The notes below the pieces were generated by a model, which did no database searches, was not told the origin of the DNA, and saw only the letters and a list, made by a program, of their open reading frames with translations. Of a stretch of DNA of 64,000 bases, positions 33,312 to 42,222 are shown in pieces (position 1 is the stretch's first letter; the number at the start of each line of letters is the position of its first letter). Location of the stretch: the NCBI RefSeq assembly GCF_902497555.1, contig NZ_CABVGP010000001.1, forward strand, positions 4,072,501-4,136,500, written 5' to 3'. Position numbers and translations under genes: made by a program. Source of the DNA: Amycolatopsis camponoti (GTDB lineage: Bacteria; Actinomycetota; Actinomycetes; Mycobacteriales; Pseudonocardiaceae).

Positions 33312-33427
33312 GCGCGTCCGGTACTCCGCTCGCGTGGCCTGCCGGGCAAGAACGGCGACCTGTCCGGACAGTTCCGCTCACTGGTATGGACATCCCGCCA
33401 CTCGCTGTGCTCAGATCGGAACCGCCT

Positions 33428-33441
33428 TTCCAACGTTGTAA
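33428..33441. promoter_or_regulatory. LacI-type operator in front of GH31 gene
   Basis: TTCCAACGTTGTAA: the core CAACGTTG (33431-33438) is a perfect palindrome and the flanks TT/AA also pair. It differs from the GAGAGCGCTCTC core, so a second LacI-type regulator outside the window may bind it. The site lies about 35 bp before the GH31 start. Confidence 0.5.
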
Positions 33442-33475
33442 AAGTGGTGGTCCCCTTCTGGAACGGAGTTCCGCC

Positions 33476-36400
33476 GTGCGGACGAGAGCAGCGAGAACAC
33501 TCCATCTGGCGAGCGTGCTGGCGGTCGCCGCGGCCGTCGTGACCGTCGTGGCGCCGGCCGACGCCGGAGCGGCGGCACGGCAGACCGTCACCGCCGGCAA
33601 CGCGCGTTTCCAGGTCCTTTCCCCGACGCTGATCCGCACGGAGTACGCGGGTGACGGCCGCTTCACCGACGCCGCCACCTTCAACGCCGTCGGCCGCGGC
33701 TCGTTCACGCCCCCGTCGTTCACGTCGACGACGGCGAACGGCGTGCTGACGATCCGCACGAGCGCGACGACGCTGACCTACAAGCTGGACTCGGGCCCGT
33801 TCGACTCCGGGAACCTCCAGATCCGCGAGAACGCCGGCGCGACGCCGGTGACCGCGGCGCCGTGGCGGCACCTGACCTGCGCGACCGGCGCGCTGTGCGA
33901 GGCCGAAGACCTCACCGCCGACGGGCTGGGCGTCGCGACCGACCACACCGGCTACACCGGCGAGGGCTTCATCGCCGGGTTCGAAAGCCCCGGCACCTCG
34001 GCCACCGCCGACGTGTCCGCCGCCGCGGCCGGGACGTACAACGTCACCGTCCGGTTCGCCAACGGCGTCGGCGGCGACGGCCAGCACGTCACGCGCACGC
34101 TCAGCGTGTCCGTCGACGGCGGCGCCGCGCAGAAGCTCAGCCTGCCCGCGACGGCCGACTGGAACAGCTGGACCACCGCGTCGGTGCCGGTGACCCTCAC
34201 CGCCGGACGCCACAACCTCCGTCTCGAGCGGACCGCGACGGACTCCGGCAACGTCAACGTCGACGCCCTCGCGGTGCTGCCGGCCGGCGCGTCCTTCCCG
34301 CCCGCGTCGGCTCGTGCGTTCACCGGCTGCGCCGTCGATGTCAGCTGTGAAGCCGAGTCCGGCCTCCGTGCGGGTTCGGCCGTGGTCGCGACCGACCACG
34401 CCGGGTACGCCGGCCGCGGGTTCGTCGCCGAGCTCAACCGCGGCTCGTCGCTGACCCACCGCGTCGTGGCGGTCCCGTCCGCCGGCACTTACCAGCTGGC
34501 CGTCCGCTACGCCAACGGCGTCGGCGGCGACGGCCTGCACCAGACGCGGACGGCCACGGTCGTCGCGTCCGGCGTCACGCGCACGCTGTCCATGCCGGCC
34601 ACCGCGAACTGGGACACCTGGGGGAGCGCGTCGGTCCCGGTCGACCTCAAGGCCGGCACGAACGACGTCGTCCTCGGCTGCCCGGACGACGCCAGCTGCC
34701 ACGTCAACATCGACACGGTCGCGGTCACCCGGACCGGCGCGGCCGTACCGCAGCCGCACCTGACGCTCGGTGGCTACCGGCGCGGCCTCGACGGCGTCAA
34801 CGGCGACAACGGCACGCCGTCGCTCACCGAAGGGCTGCTGCACCAGGACGGCTGGTACCTGCTCGACGACACCTCTTCCGCGCTGTACGACACCGCCGCC
34901 GGCAAGGTGACGCAGCGGCCGTCGCACGGCGGGAACCCCTACCAGGACGGCTACGCCTTCACCTTCGGCCACGACTACAAGGCGGGCCTGCGGGACCTGG
35001 CGACCCTGACCGGGCCGTCGGAGCTGCTGCCGCGCTGGGCCTACGGCGTCTGGTACTCGGAGTACATCGACCGCACCGCGGCCGACTACCGCGACAAGAT
35101 CCTGCCGAAGTTCCGCGGTGAAGGCGTGCCGCTGGACGTCCTGGTGACCGACACCGACTTCAAGGCGCCGGACACGTGGAACGGCTGGCAGTTCGACACG
35201 AACAAGTTCCCCGACCCGGCCGGGTTCTTCGCCTGGTCGAAGTCCCAGGGCCTGCACAACACCCTGAACATCCACCCGAGCATCATGGGTTCGGACCCGC
35301 AGTTCGCCCGCGCGCAGGCCACGGCGAAGGGCAAGCTGGCGAAGTCCGGGTGCGGCACCGACTGCTACGTCTTCGACTGGGGCGACCCCGACCAGCTCAA
35401 GGCGTACCTGGACCTGCACGGCCAGATGATGAGCCAGGGCAACGACTTCTGGTGGCTCGACTGGTGCTGCGACGCGGCGAAGTCCAGCCTGCCGGGCGTC
35501 ACGCCGGACGCGTGGATCAACCAGAAGTACGCCGACCTGTCCGCGCCGGCGATCGGGCGGGGCTTCGCGACATCGCGGGCGTACGGCTCGCTGCAGGCCG
35601 GCGGCTACGGCGGCCCGGTCGGGCTGCCGACGGGACCGTGGGCCGACAAGCGCAGCACCGTCCACTTCACCGGTGACACGTCGTCGACCTGGGGCACGCT
35701 GCGGATGGAGGTCGGGATCACCCCGGCCGAGTCGGCCGCGACCGGCCTGTCGCCGATCAGCCACGACATCGGCGGCCACAACGACACGACCGGCCTGCGC
35801 GGCAGCGAGACCTACACCTCGGGCGGGCAGCAGCACCAGACGTTCAAGCTGCCCGACGACCTGTACGCGCGGTGGGTCCAGCTCGGCGCGTTCCAGCCGA
35901 TCGACCGGCTGCACAGCAACCACAGCGACCGGTTGCCGTGGCAGTACGGCGACGCGGCGAAGGCGTCGGCGACGAAGTTCCTGAACCTGCGCGAGAACCT
36001 GGTGCCCTACACCTACACGCTGGCGCAGCAGGCGGCGACGACGGGCGTGCCGGTGGTCCGGCCGACGTACGTGGAGTACCCGGACGAGCCGGCGGCGTAC
36101 ACCGCGGCGGCGAGCGAGTACTTCTACGGGCCGGACATGCTGGTCGCGCCGGTGACGTCGCCGGGGACCTCGGCGACGACGTCGGTCTGGTTCCCGCCGG
36201 GCCAGTGGACGGACTACTTCAGCGGCAAGTCCTACGCCGGCGGCACGACGCAGCAGGTCACGTCGGACCTTGGCACGATGCCGGTGTTCATGCGGGCGGG
36301 CAGCGTCGCGGTGACCCGGACGGCGGACGTCCCCAACGACGTCCAGAGTCCGCTGGACAAGGCGACGGTGACGGTGGCGCCGGGCGCGTCGGGTTCGTTC

Positions 36401-36688
36401 TCGCTGTACGAGGACAACGGGACTTCGTCGAAGCAGAGCTCGACGACCTGCATCTCGTACACCGAGCGGCGCGGCGTCCACACGCTCACGGTCGAACCGA
36501 CCCGGGGCCGGTCCCAGGTCGCTTCGCGCGAGTGGACCGTCAAGTTCCTCGGCGTGACGGCGGCGCCGTCCCGGGTGAAGGTCGGCGCAGGCTGGGCGCC
36601 GTCGCAGAGCTGGAAGTGGGACGCGGCAACGCAGACGCTGACGGTGACGGCCCACGGCGGGCGAGGACCGGTGACGGTCACGTACTGA
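33476..36688 (+). CDS. Secreted glycoside hydrolase family 31 enzyme with two inserted CBM-like modules
   Basis: 1070 residues. Signal peptide (ARTLHLASVLAVAAAVVTVVAPADAGA), then the GH31 N-terminal beta domain (NARFQVLSPTLIRTEYA...). Two similar CBM35/CBM6-like modules, each beginning with C-E-A-E (about 140-275 and 285-420), interrupt the enzyme before the TIM barrel. In the barrel D662 (WWLDW) is the expected nucleophile and D734 (FTGDTSS) the acid/base. The C-terminal beta domains follow (YFYGPDMLVAPVTSPGT, YEDNGTSS). Alpha-glucosidase, alpha-xylosidase and related activities occur in the family; the exact one is unclear. GTG start with CGGAG upstream. Confidence 0.88.
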   Translation: MRTRAARTLHLASVLAVAAAVVTVVAPADAGAAARQTVTAGNARFQVLSPTLIRTEYAGDGRFTDAATFNAVGRGSFTPPSFTSTTANGVLTIRTSATTLTYKLDSGPFDSGNLQIRENAGATPVTAAPWRHLTCATGALCEAEDLTADGLGVATDHTGYTGEGFIAGFESPGTSATADVSAAAAGTYNVTVRFANGVGGDGQHVTRTLSVSVDGGAAQKLSLPATADWNSWTTASVPVTLTAGRHNLRLERTATDSGNVNVDALAVLPAGASFPPASARAFTGCAVDVSCEAESGLRAGSAVVATDHAGYAGRGFVAELNRGSSLTHRVVAVPSAGTYQLAVRYANGVGGDGLHQTRTATVVASGVTRTLSMPATANWDTWGSASVPVDLKAGTNDVVLGCPDDASCHVNIDTVAVTRTGAAVPQPHLTLGGYRRGLDGVNGDNGTPSLTEGLLHQDGWYLLDDTSSALYDTAAGKVTQRPSHGGNPYQDGYAFTFGHDYKAGLRDLATLTGPSELLPRWAYGVWYSEYIDRTAADYRDKILPKFRGEGVPLDVLVTDTDFKAPDTWNGWQFDTNKFPDPAGFFAWSKSQGLHNTLNIHPSIMGSDPQFARAQATAKGKLAKSGCGTDCYVFDWGDPDQLKAYLDLHGQMMSQGNDFWWLDWCCDAAKSSLPGVTPDAWINQKYADLSAPAIGRGFATSRAYGSLQAGGYGGPVGLPTGPWADKRSTVHFTGDTSSTWGTLRMEVGITPAESAATGLSPISHDIGGHNDTTGLRGSETYTSGGQQHQTFKLPDDLYARWVQLGAFQPIDRLHSNHSDRLPWQYGDAAKASATKFLNLRENLVPYTYTLAQQAATTGVPVVRPTYVEYPDEPAAYTAAASEYFYGPDMLVAPVTSPGTSATTSVWFPPGQWTDYFSGKSYAGGTTQQVTSDLGTMPVFMRAGSVAVTRTADVPNDVQSPLDKATVTVAPGASGSFSLYEDNGTSSKQSSTTCISYTERRGVHTLTVEPTRGRSQVASREWTVKFLGVTAAPSRVKVGAGWAPSQSWKWDAATQTLTVTAHGGRGPVTVTY

Positions 36689-36715
36689 GACTCCGGCGGG
36701 CGGAGCCGGTGAAAT

Positions 36716-36754
36716 GCCGTCGAGGCCACCACGTGGGGTGGTGGCCTCGACGGC
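36716..36754. terminator. Strong bidirectional terminator hairpin
   Basis: A 17-bp perfect stem (36716-36732 with 36738-36754; GCCGTCGAGGCCACCAC pairs with its complement) and a 5-nt loop. It lies 28 nt after the GH31 stop and 93 nt after the convergent DUF305 stop, so it can end transcripts from both sides. Confidence 0.85.
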
Positions 36755-36846
36755 GCCGGCTCGGCCACCGTGTGGGATCGGTGACCCTCCACGACCCGAG
36801 CCGCGCGTACTCGACGCGCGGCTCGAGCCGTTGCTTCGTCGCCGGG

Positions 36847-37383
36847 TCAATCGAGCCCGGTCAGTACTTTCTCCTGTCGCGTTCCTTCGGCGCCGACTTC
36901 ACCGGCCAGCTCGCGAGTCCCCGCCTCGGCGCCCGAGTTCCGCTCACCTTCGGCCAGCACCACCAGCTGCGCGGCATGGGCCCGCAGCAGCGCGACCAGC
37001 CGCCGGTCGAACTCGGCACCGCTGCCGGTCCGCAACGCCACCAGATCGGCGGCGGTGACCATCCCCGGCATCCGATGTCCACTGTGGACATCGGACGTCG
37101 GCAGCCCGGCCCGGTCACGAGCCGCCTTCAGCCGCGTCAGCAACCGGTCCGACGGCGCCGCGACCGAGTCCGCGGCCGAGCGCACGGCCGGGTCCGCCGC
37201 GCGGGAGGGAGCCAGCCGGGCCGCCGACAGGGCGTTCTCCGTCATAGGCACCACCAGCTCCAGCCACGCGACGTCCGTCGGGTTGAACGGCGAGGCGGGG
37301 CCGGCGGTGGGGGCGGGGCCGGTGGTGGCGCACCCGCCCATGGACATCGCCACCACCGCCCCCACCAGGAACGGCCGTCTCAC
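36847..37383 (-). CDS. DUF305 family lipoprotein
   Basis: 178 residues. A signal peptide ends in a lipobox-like M-G-G-C (VVAMSMGGCATTG), so it is probably lipid-anchored. The rest is a DUF305 helical bundle of the DUF4142/ferritin-like type (DVAWLELVVPMTENALSAARLAP... HRMPGMVTAADLVALR... FDRRLVALLRAHAAQLVVLAEGE), with the H-R-M-P-G-M element. Such proteins often sit near metal-handling genes, but their function is unknown. GTG overlaps the DUF1996 stop by 4 bp, so the two are co-transcribed and probably coupled. Confidence 0.8.
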   Translation of the reverse strand: MRRPFLVGAVVAMSMGGCATTGPAPTAGPASPFNPTDVAWLELVVPMTENALSAARLAPSRAADPAVRSAADSVAAPSDRLLTRLKAARDRAGLPTSDVHSGHRMPGMVTAADLVALRTGSGAEFDRRLVALLRAHAAQLVVLAEGERNSGAEAGTRELAGEVGAEGTRQEKVLTGLD

Positions 37384-38312
37384 GGACGGCCGGGCAGCCG
37401 GTAGTTCGGCCCGAGCACGGTGCCCCGGTCCGGCTTGTACAGGTCGAACCCGCGCGGATCGCACTGGAGGCCGCCGTTGATGCAGTGCGTGACCAGCGCG
37501 GCGAGGGTCGGCGGGTCCCACGCGTTGAAGAAGTCGTAGTGCCACGAGTACCCGCGCCCGCTGGCCAGGTGCACGCCGGACATGTCGCCGCTCACCGGGA
37601 ACGCCATCTTGAACTCGAGCATCGGCACCGGCACCGGGTGATCGCCGGGGCACGTCAGCGTCGTCCGGTCCGGGTACGCCATGTGGCTCTTGTGGTCGGC
37701 CGAGTCCAGGTGGACGCCGTCCCAGCAGCTCGGCGCCTGGTACCTGATGTTCAGCTGGCTACCCGGCGTGCACTGCACCGGGATGTCCCAGTTGTGGAAG
37801 CTGTCCCCGCACTCCCAGCCCTCGATGGCGCCGGGGGCGTGCTGGAACTCGTCCTGCGTCGCCGTCACGCTCCCGGCGACGTACCGCAGGCCGGGCGGGA
37901 ACGGCACGACCTTCGTGTAGTCGAGGATGCCGGACTTGTAGTAGACGACCTGCGCGAAGTTCGGCAGCACCACCTGGTTCCCGTTGTAGACGGTCGGGAA
38001 CCAGTACGCGGACAGGTCGTCCGGCGCCAGGCAGGTGGTGTTGCCGACGCCCGAGTTCTGCAGCGACTGCAGGGTCGTGGCCGCGTTGGTGGTCTTGTTG
38101 CCGATGAACGTGTGGTCGTGCGACGCGCCGGGCAGCCCGGGGAAGACGATCGGGTCGTCCGGCTGGTGGTGGCTGGGGGAGCAGTTGACCTGGAACTCGT
38201 GGTGGGTCACCAGGTCGTCGGCCCCGGCGGGCGACCAGGTGGCCGCGGTCAGGAAGGCGCCTGCCAGCACGGTGGCGGCGGTGCAGGCGAGGAGCGCGGC
38301 TTTCGTTGCCAA
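37380..38312 (-). CDS. Secreted DUF1996 family protein
   Basis: 310 residues with a signal peptide (LATKAALLACTAATVLAGAFLTAATWSPAGA). The mature part is a DUF1996 domain: FQVNCSPSHHQPDDPIVFPG, HDHTFIGN, YWFPTVYNG, CWDGVHLDSADHKSHMAYP and HYDFFNAWD, with conserved His/Asp/Cys typical of this family, which is shared by fungi and actinomycetes. Start is a TTG at 38312 with GGAGGA 4 nt before it; upstream in-frame sequence includes the operator, so a longer protein is unlikely. Regulated by the palindrome at 38341. Function unknown; likely extracellular polysaccharide-related given the regulon. Confidence 0.82.
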   Translation of the reverse strand: MATKAALLACTAATVLAGAFLTAATWSPAGADDLVTHHEFQVNCSPSHHQPDDPIVFPGLPGASHDHTFIGNKTTNAATTLQSLQNSGVGNTTCLAPDDLSAYWFPTVYNGNQVVLPNFAQVVYYKSGILDYTKVVPFPPGLRYVAGSVTATQDEFQHAPGAIEGWECGDSFHNWDIPVQCTPGSQLNIRYQAPSCWDGVHLDSADHKSHMAYPDRTTLTCPGDHPVPVPMLEFKMAFPVSGDMSGVHLASGRGYSWHYDFFNAWDPPTLAALVTHCINGGLQCDPRGFDLYKPDRGTVLGPNYRLPGRP

Positions 38313-38340
38313 GGGTCCTCCACGGTGAGGTGCCAAGGAA

Positions 38341-38358
38341 TGGGAGAGCGCTCTCCCA
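38341..38358. promoter_or_regulatory. LacI-type operator TGGGAGAGCGCTCTCCCA (DUF1996 side)
   Basis: An 18-bp perfect palindrome 28 bp upstream of the DUF1996 start. Its central 12 bp equal the sites at 32235 and 38485. The best of the three copies. Confidence 0.7.
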
Positions 38359-38442
38359 CAGCATGCGCACCGGCCCGCCGCCGTGTCAAGGAGCACCCGG
38401 ATCCACCACCGGACAGGCATTGTCCGATTCCCGGCCGGGATC

Positions 38443-38496
38443 TTGACAACGCCGGGGGCGGTGACGAACCATCGGACGCGCCGGAGAGCGCTCTCC
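38443..38496 (+). promoter_or_regulatory. Promoter and LacI-type operator of glycosidase gene
   Basis: A consensus -35 hexamer TTGACA at 38443-38448 is followed after 18 bp by a weak -10 (AACCAT). Directly downstream lies the 14-bp palindrome GGAGAGCGCTCTCC at 38483-38496, where a bound repressor would block the start of transcription. Another inverted repeat, CGGACA-GGCAT-TGTCCG, lies upstream at 38410-38426. Confidence 0.55.
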
Positions 38497-38527
38497 AATC
38501 TCCGTCCCCTGTCGTACGGGAGTCATC

Positions 38528-40660
38528 GTGGACCGACCGTCGCTCCTCCGTGCCGTTCCGGCGCTGGTGGCCCTGCTGGTGCTGGGCCTGCTCGCCGGCC
38601 CCTCCCCGGCGCACGCCGCCACCCTGCTTTCCCAAGGCAGACCCGCGACGGCGTCGAGCAGCGAAGGCGCGGGAACTCCGGCGCCGGCAGCCGTCGACGG
38701 TGACGCCGGCACCCGCTGGGCGAGCGCCTGGAGCGACCCGCAGTGGCTGCAGGTCGACCTCGGCGCGTCCGCGGACATCAGCCAGGTCACGCTGAACTGG
38801 GAAGCCGCCTACGCGACGGCCTACGAAATCCAGGTTTCGGACACGGCCGCGTCTTGGCAGACTGTATACAGCACGACGACCGCGACCGGCGGCGTCCAGA
38901 ACCTCGCGGTCAGCGGACACGGCCGGTACGTGCGCTTCTACGGCACCCACCGCGTCGGCGGCTACGGCTACTCGCTCTGGGAGTTCCAGGTCAGCGGCAC
39001 GCCGGGTACGTCCGCACCGGGCGGCCCCGGTGTCACGAAGGTGACCGGCAGCCAAGGCAACTGGCAGCTGAGCGTCGACGGCGCGCCGTGGACCGTGAAG
39101 GGCCTGACCTGGGGTCCGCCGGTCAGCGAAGCGTCGGCGCGGATGCCCGAGCTGCACGCGATCGGCGTCAACACCGTCCGCACGTGGGGCACCGACGGCA
39201 GCAGTCAGCCGCTGTTCGACGCCGCCGCGGCCAACGGGATCAAGGTCGTCGCCGGATTCTGGCTGCAACCCGGCGGCGGCCCGGGCAGCGGCGGCTGCGT
39301 CGACTACACGACGGATACTGCCTACAAAAACACGATGCTGGCTGAGATCCAGAAATGGGTTACCGCATACAAGGCCCACCCCGGCGTGCTGATGTGGAAC
39401 GTCGGCAACGAGTCGATCCTCGGCATGCAGAACTGCTACTCCGGCACGCTGCTGGAGCAGAACCGGATCGCCTACACCCGCTTCGTCGACCAGGCCGCGC
39501 AGGCGATCCACGCCATCGACGCGAACCACCCCGTCACCTCGACCGACGCCTGGACCGGCGCGTGGCCGTACTACAAGGCGTACGCGCCGAACCTCGACCT
39601 CTACTCGGTGAACTCGTACGCCCAGGTCTGCCAGGTCAAGCAGGACTGGATCAGCGGCGGCTACACGAAGCCGTACATCATCACCGAGACCGGCCCGGCC
39701 GGCGAGTGGGAGGTGCCGAACGACGCGAACGGCGTCCCCGCCGAGCCGACCGACCAGCAGAAGCGCGACGGGTACGTCAACGCGTGGAACTGCGTCCTGG
39801 CCCACCCCGGCGTGGCGCTGGGCGCGACGCTCTTCCACTACGGCACCGAGGGCGACTTCGGCGGCGTCTGGTTCAACATCACCACGGGCAACGAGAAGCG
39901 GCTCGCCTGGTACGCCGTCCGCCGGATCTACAGCGGACAGACGGGCGGCAACACCCCGCCGGTGATCTCGTCGATGAACCTCAGCCGGACCACCGACGTC
40001 CCGGCGGGCGGCACGTTCACCCTGACGGCCGGAGTGTCCGATCCGGACGGTGACCCGATCAGCTACACCATGGGCTACAACAGCAAGTACATCAACGACG
40101 CGGCCGGCCTGATCCCGGCGCAGTTCACCGGCACCGGGACGTTCACCGTCACGGCGCCGCAGCAGCTGGGCGTCTGGAAGATCTACCTGTACGCCCGGGA
40201 CGGCCACGGCAACGTCGGCATCGAGACGCGTTCGCTGCGCGTGGTCGCCCCGCCGGTGCCGGGCACGAACCTGGCCCGCGGCGCGGCGACCACGGCGTCG
40301 ACCTACCAGGCCGACGGCCCCGGGGCGCCCTACCCGCCGCAGGCCGCGACGGACGGGAACACCGCCACCCGCTGGGCGAGCGCGTGGGCCGACCCGCAGT
40401 GGTTGCAGGTCGACCTGGGCAGCCGGCAGGCGTTCGACCACGTCCAGCTGGTGTGGGAGTCGGCCTTCGGGAAGGCCTACGAGATCCAGGTCAGCGACGA
40501 CGCGGCGAACTGGCGGTCGGTGTACGCGACGACGTCGGGCGACGGCGGCGCCGACGACCTCGCCGTCGCGGCCACCGCCCGGTACGTGCGGATGTCCGCG
40601 ACCCAGCGCGGTACCGCGTACGGCTACTCGCTGTACGAGTTCGGCGTCTACCGCCGGTGA
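38528..40660 (+). CDS. Secreted glycosidase with two flanking discoidin (CBM32-like) modules
   Basis: 710 residues. Signal peptide ending SPAHA. Residues about 33-160 are an F5/8 type C domain (SQGRPATASSSEG... DGDAGTRWASAWSDPQWLQVDLG). A GH2/GH5-like TIM barrel spans about 175-480, with the acid/base candidate E295 in WNVGNES and nucleophile candidate E387 in IITETGP. An Ig-like domain follows (about 485-580). A second F5/8 domain (about 590-710) is very similar to the first, so the modules arose by duplication. GTG start. It probably attacks an insoluble polysaccharide, with the modules binding it. Confidence 0.85.
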   Translation: MDRPSLLRAVPALVALLVLGLLAGPSPAHAATLLSQGRPATASSSEGAGTPAPAAVDGDAGTRWASAWSDPQWLQVDLGASADISQVTLNWEAAYATAYEIQVSDTAASWQTVYSTTTATGGVQNLAVSGHGRYVRFYGTHRVGGYGYSLWEFQVSGTPGTSAPGGPGVTKVTGSQGNWQLSVDGAPWTVKGLTWGPPVSEASARMPELHAIGVNTVRTWGTDGSSQPLFDAAAANGIKVVAGFWLQPGGGPGSGGCVDYTTDTAYKNTMLAEIQKWVTAYKAHPGVLMWNVGNESILGMQNCYSGTLLEQNRIAYTRFVDQAAQAIHAIDANHPVTSTDAWTGAWPYYKAYAPNLDLYSVNSYAQVCQVKQDWISGGYTKPYIITETGPAGEWEVPNDANGVPAEPTDQQKRDGYVNAWNCVLAHPGVALGATLFHYGTEGDFGGVWFNITTGNEKRLAWYAVRRIYSGQTGGNTPPVISSMNLSRTTDVPAGGTFTLTAGVSDPDGDPISYTMGYNSKYINDAAGLIPAQFTGTGTFTVTAPQQLGVWKIYLYARDGHGNVGIETRSLRVVAPPVPGTNLARGAATTASTYQADGPGAPYPPQAATDGNTATRWASAWADPQWLQVDLGSRQAFDHVQLVWESAFGKAYEIQVSDDAANWRSVYATTSGDGGADDLAVAATARYVRMSATQRGTAYGYSLYEFGVYRR

Positions 40661-40818
40661 CCCGGCGGGGGAAGAGGCGGAAGAGGTGACCTTCGGGGTC
40701 GGCGAGCACGACCCGGCCGGCGCCACCGGGCTGGAAGTCCGGCCTGGTGGCGCCGAGCGCCCCGAACTCCGCGACAGCGCTTTCGAGGTCGTCGGCGATC
40801 TGCCGCAACGGCCGGTCA
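40661..40818 (-). pseudogene. C-terminal fragment of a VOC/glyoxalase-type protein
   Basis: About 52 residues read DRPLRQIADDLESAVAEFGALGATRP...GRVVLADPEGHLFRLFPRR, the typical C-terminal half of a VOC domain (the VV-x-DPEGHxFxLxP ending). No start or N-terminal half is present, and the frame runs without a proper stop into the antisense of the glycosidase gene. It looks like a decayed gene remnant. Confidence 0.5.
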
Positions 40819-40950
40819 CCTGGGTGACAGCTCCTCCGCCACACACGGTCGCCACTCCGGCACGCACGGAGCATCAAGCCGTCCGAATCCCTTGCCAGGA
40901 CGGTACTTTTGCCGGGCCGTCGCCTCTTCGCGCGCACTACGGTCCCACCC

Positions 40951-42006
40951 ATGGGGGACACTTCGACTCGCGTGGTACCGCTTTCCGGCGCCCGCCGCTG
41001 GACCTGGGTCGTCGTCGCGATCGCGCTCGCCTTCGCCGGGTGGCACGTCTACGGCATCACCGTCGCGCCGGAGCGGCCGTTCTTCTGGATCGGCGTCGCG
41101 CTCGACCTCCTCGTCGCCGTGGTGGCCTGGCTGCTCGGCCGCGCTTGGCCACCCGTCGCGCGCTTCGGATCCGACGCCGTCGCTCTGGACCGAGAGAAAA
41201 TCCCGTACCCCACCATCACCGAAGTCCGGCGCGGCGCCGTGTCGGCCAAGCCGTTCTGGCTCGCCTTCTGGCTGCCGACCTCTCTGCTGGGCGGGCTGAT
41301 CGTCGCGCTCCGGCCGTCCGGTGACTTCGACCGCGAGGTCGTCGAGCTGGGCACCGATCGCGGCCGCCGGGTGCGTACCCGCTGGCGCGACCATCGAACC
41401 GCCGAAACCTTCCTCGCCGCGCTGCACGACAAACGACCCGACCTCGAAGTCCGCTACGGCGTCGACTCCGGCACCTACGCCCGCGACCATTCGCCCCGGC
41501 TGGGCGTCGGCGGCGGGTTCCTCGCCTTCGGGCTCGGGCTCTGGCTGTTTTTCGGTGCCTGGTTCGGACTGCAGCTGCTCGACCGGTCCCTCGACCGCGG
41601 CCCGTTCGCGCCCGGGCCGACGTCGGCCGCGATCACGCAGCTGACCACGGGCCTGTCCGGCTTCGCGCCACTGCCCGGCGTCGCCCGGGACTTCACCGAG
41701 TGGCCGTGCGACCGCGCGAACGACCTGATCCTCGGCCCGGACCCCGGCGCCGCCGACCTCCACCTGAAGCTGGAAGGCCGGACGCCGCAGGCCGGCGACG
41801 TCGAGGCGCGGCTCCGGCGGGCGGCCGGGATGGACCCCGGCGAGTACCTCGAGCGGCTCGGCCCGGACGACATCGACTTCGAGGTCGACATCCCCGAGGA
41901 CGGCGACCTCTACATCGAGTTCTCCACCGGCTGTGTGACCGACGACGCGGTGCCGTCCCTGCGCGACGACTTCACGAAGCTCGCCGCGGCGCTGGGAGTG
42001 CGCTGA
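40951..42006 (+). CDS. Hypothetical membrane protein
   Basis: 351 residues. Three or four hydrophobic segments: WVVVAIALAFAGWHVYGI, FFWIGVALDLLVAVVAWLLG, FWLAFWLPTSLLGGLIVAL and FLAFGLGLWLFFGAWFGL. A cytoplasmic, PH-like part lies between (VVELGTDRGRRVRTRWRDHRTAETFLAAL), and the acidic C-terminus of about 130 residues is probably outside. No named family recognised. The start ATG (MGDTSTRV) is chosen over an upstream frame extension. Confidence 0.7.
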   Translation: MGDTSTRVVPLSGARRWTWVVVAIALAFAGWHVYGITVAPERPFFWIGVALDLLVAVVAWLLGRAWPPVARFGSDAVALDREKIPYPTITEVRRGAVSAKPFWLAFWLPTSLLGGLIVALRPSGDFDREVVELGTDRGRRVRTRWRDHRTAETFLAALHDKRPDLEVRYGVDSGTYARDHSPRLGVGGGFLAFGLGLWLFFGAWFGLQLLDRSLDRGPFAPGPTSAAITQLTTGLSGFAPLPGVARDFTEWPCDRANDLILGPDPGAADLHLKLEGRTPQAGDVEARLRRAAGMDPGEYLERLGPDDIDFEVDIPEDGDLYIEFSTGCVTDDAVPSLRDDFTKLAAALGVR

Positions 42007-42109
42007 AGTGGGGCGGCGCGGCGGGAACGAGGGCTGGGCGCGTGGCCACCCCCAGCGGCCACGTGACTTCGCCCCGCGGCCGCTGCGCCGCCCCAGGCGC
42101 CGGTGTCCT

Positions 42110-42176
42110 GTTTTCGAAACACCGAACGGGAGTATCGTAGTCTTTACGGGACAGGCCGTGTCAAGTTTTCGGAACA
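42110..42176. promoter_or_regulatory. Two direct repeats GTTTTCGRAACA upstream of XRE gene
   Basis: GTTTTCGAAACA at 42110-42121 and GTTTTCGGAACA at 42165-42176, 55 bp apart, the first nearly palindromic. They lie in a low-GC patch in front of the XRE regulator and are likely binding sites for it. The 214-bp gap from 42007 to 42222 otherwise holds only promoter-like AT-rich sequence. Confidence 0.5.
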
Positions 42177-42222
42177 GCTACGCTGACGGTTGTCACGTTT
42201 CCCTGACTGAAGGTGGTGTGTG

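Noticed and set aside
32789..36850. 1353-residue minus-strand frame opposite GH31
   Set aside because: Low-complexity Arg/Val/Gly protein with no known motif, mirror of the GH31 gene.
38410..38426. CGGACA-GGCAT-TGTCCG inverted repeat as a separate operator
   Set aside because: A similar repeat (CTGTCCGGACAG at 33360) has different spacing and another sits in a terminator at 29153, so no consistent site could be defined; noted only in the promoter entry.
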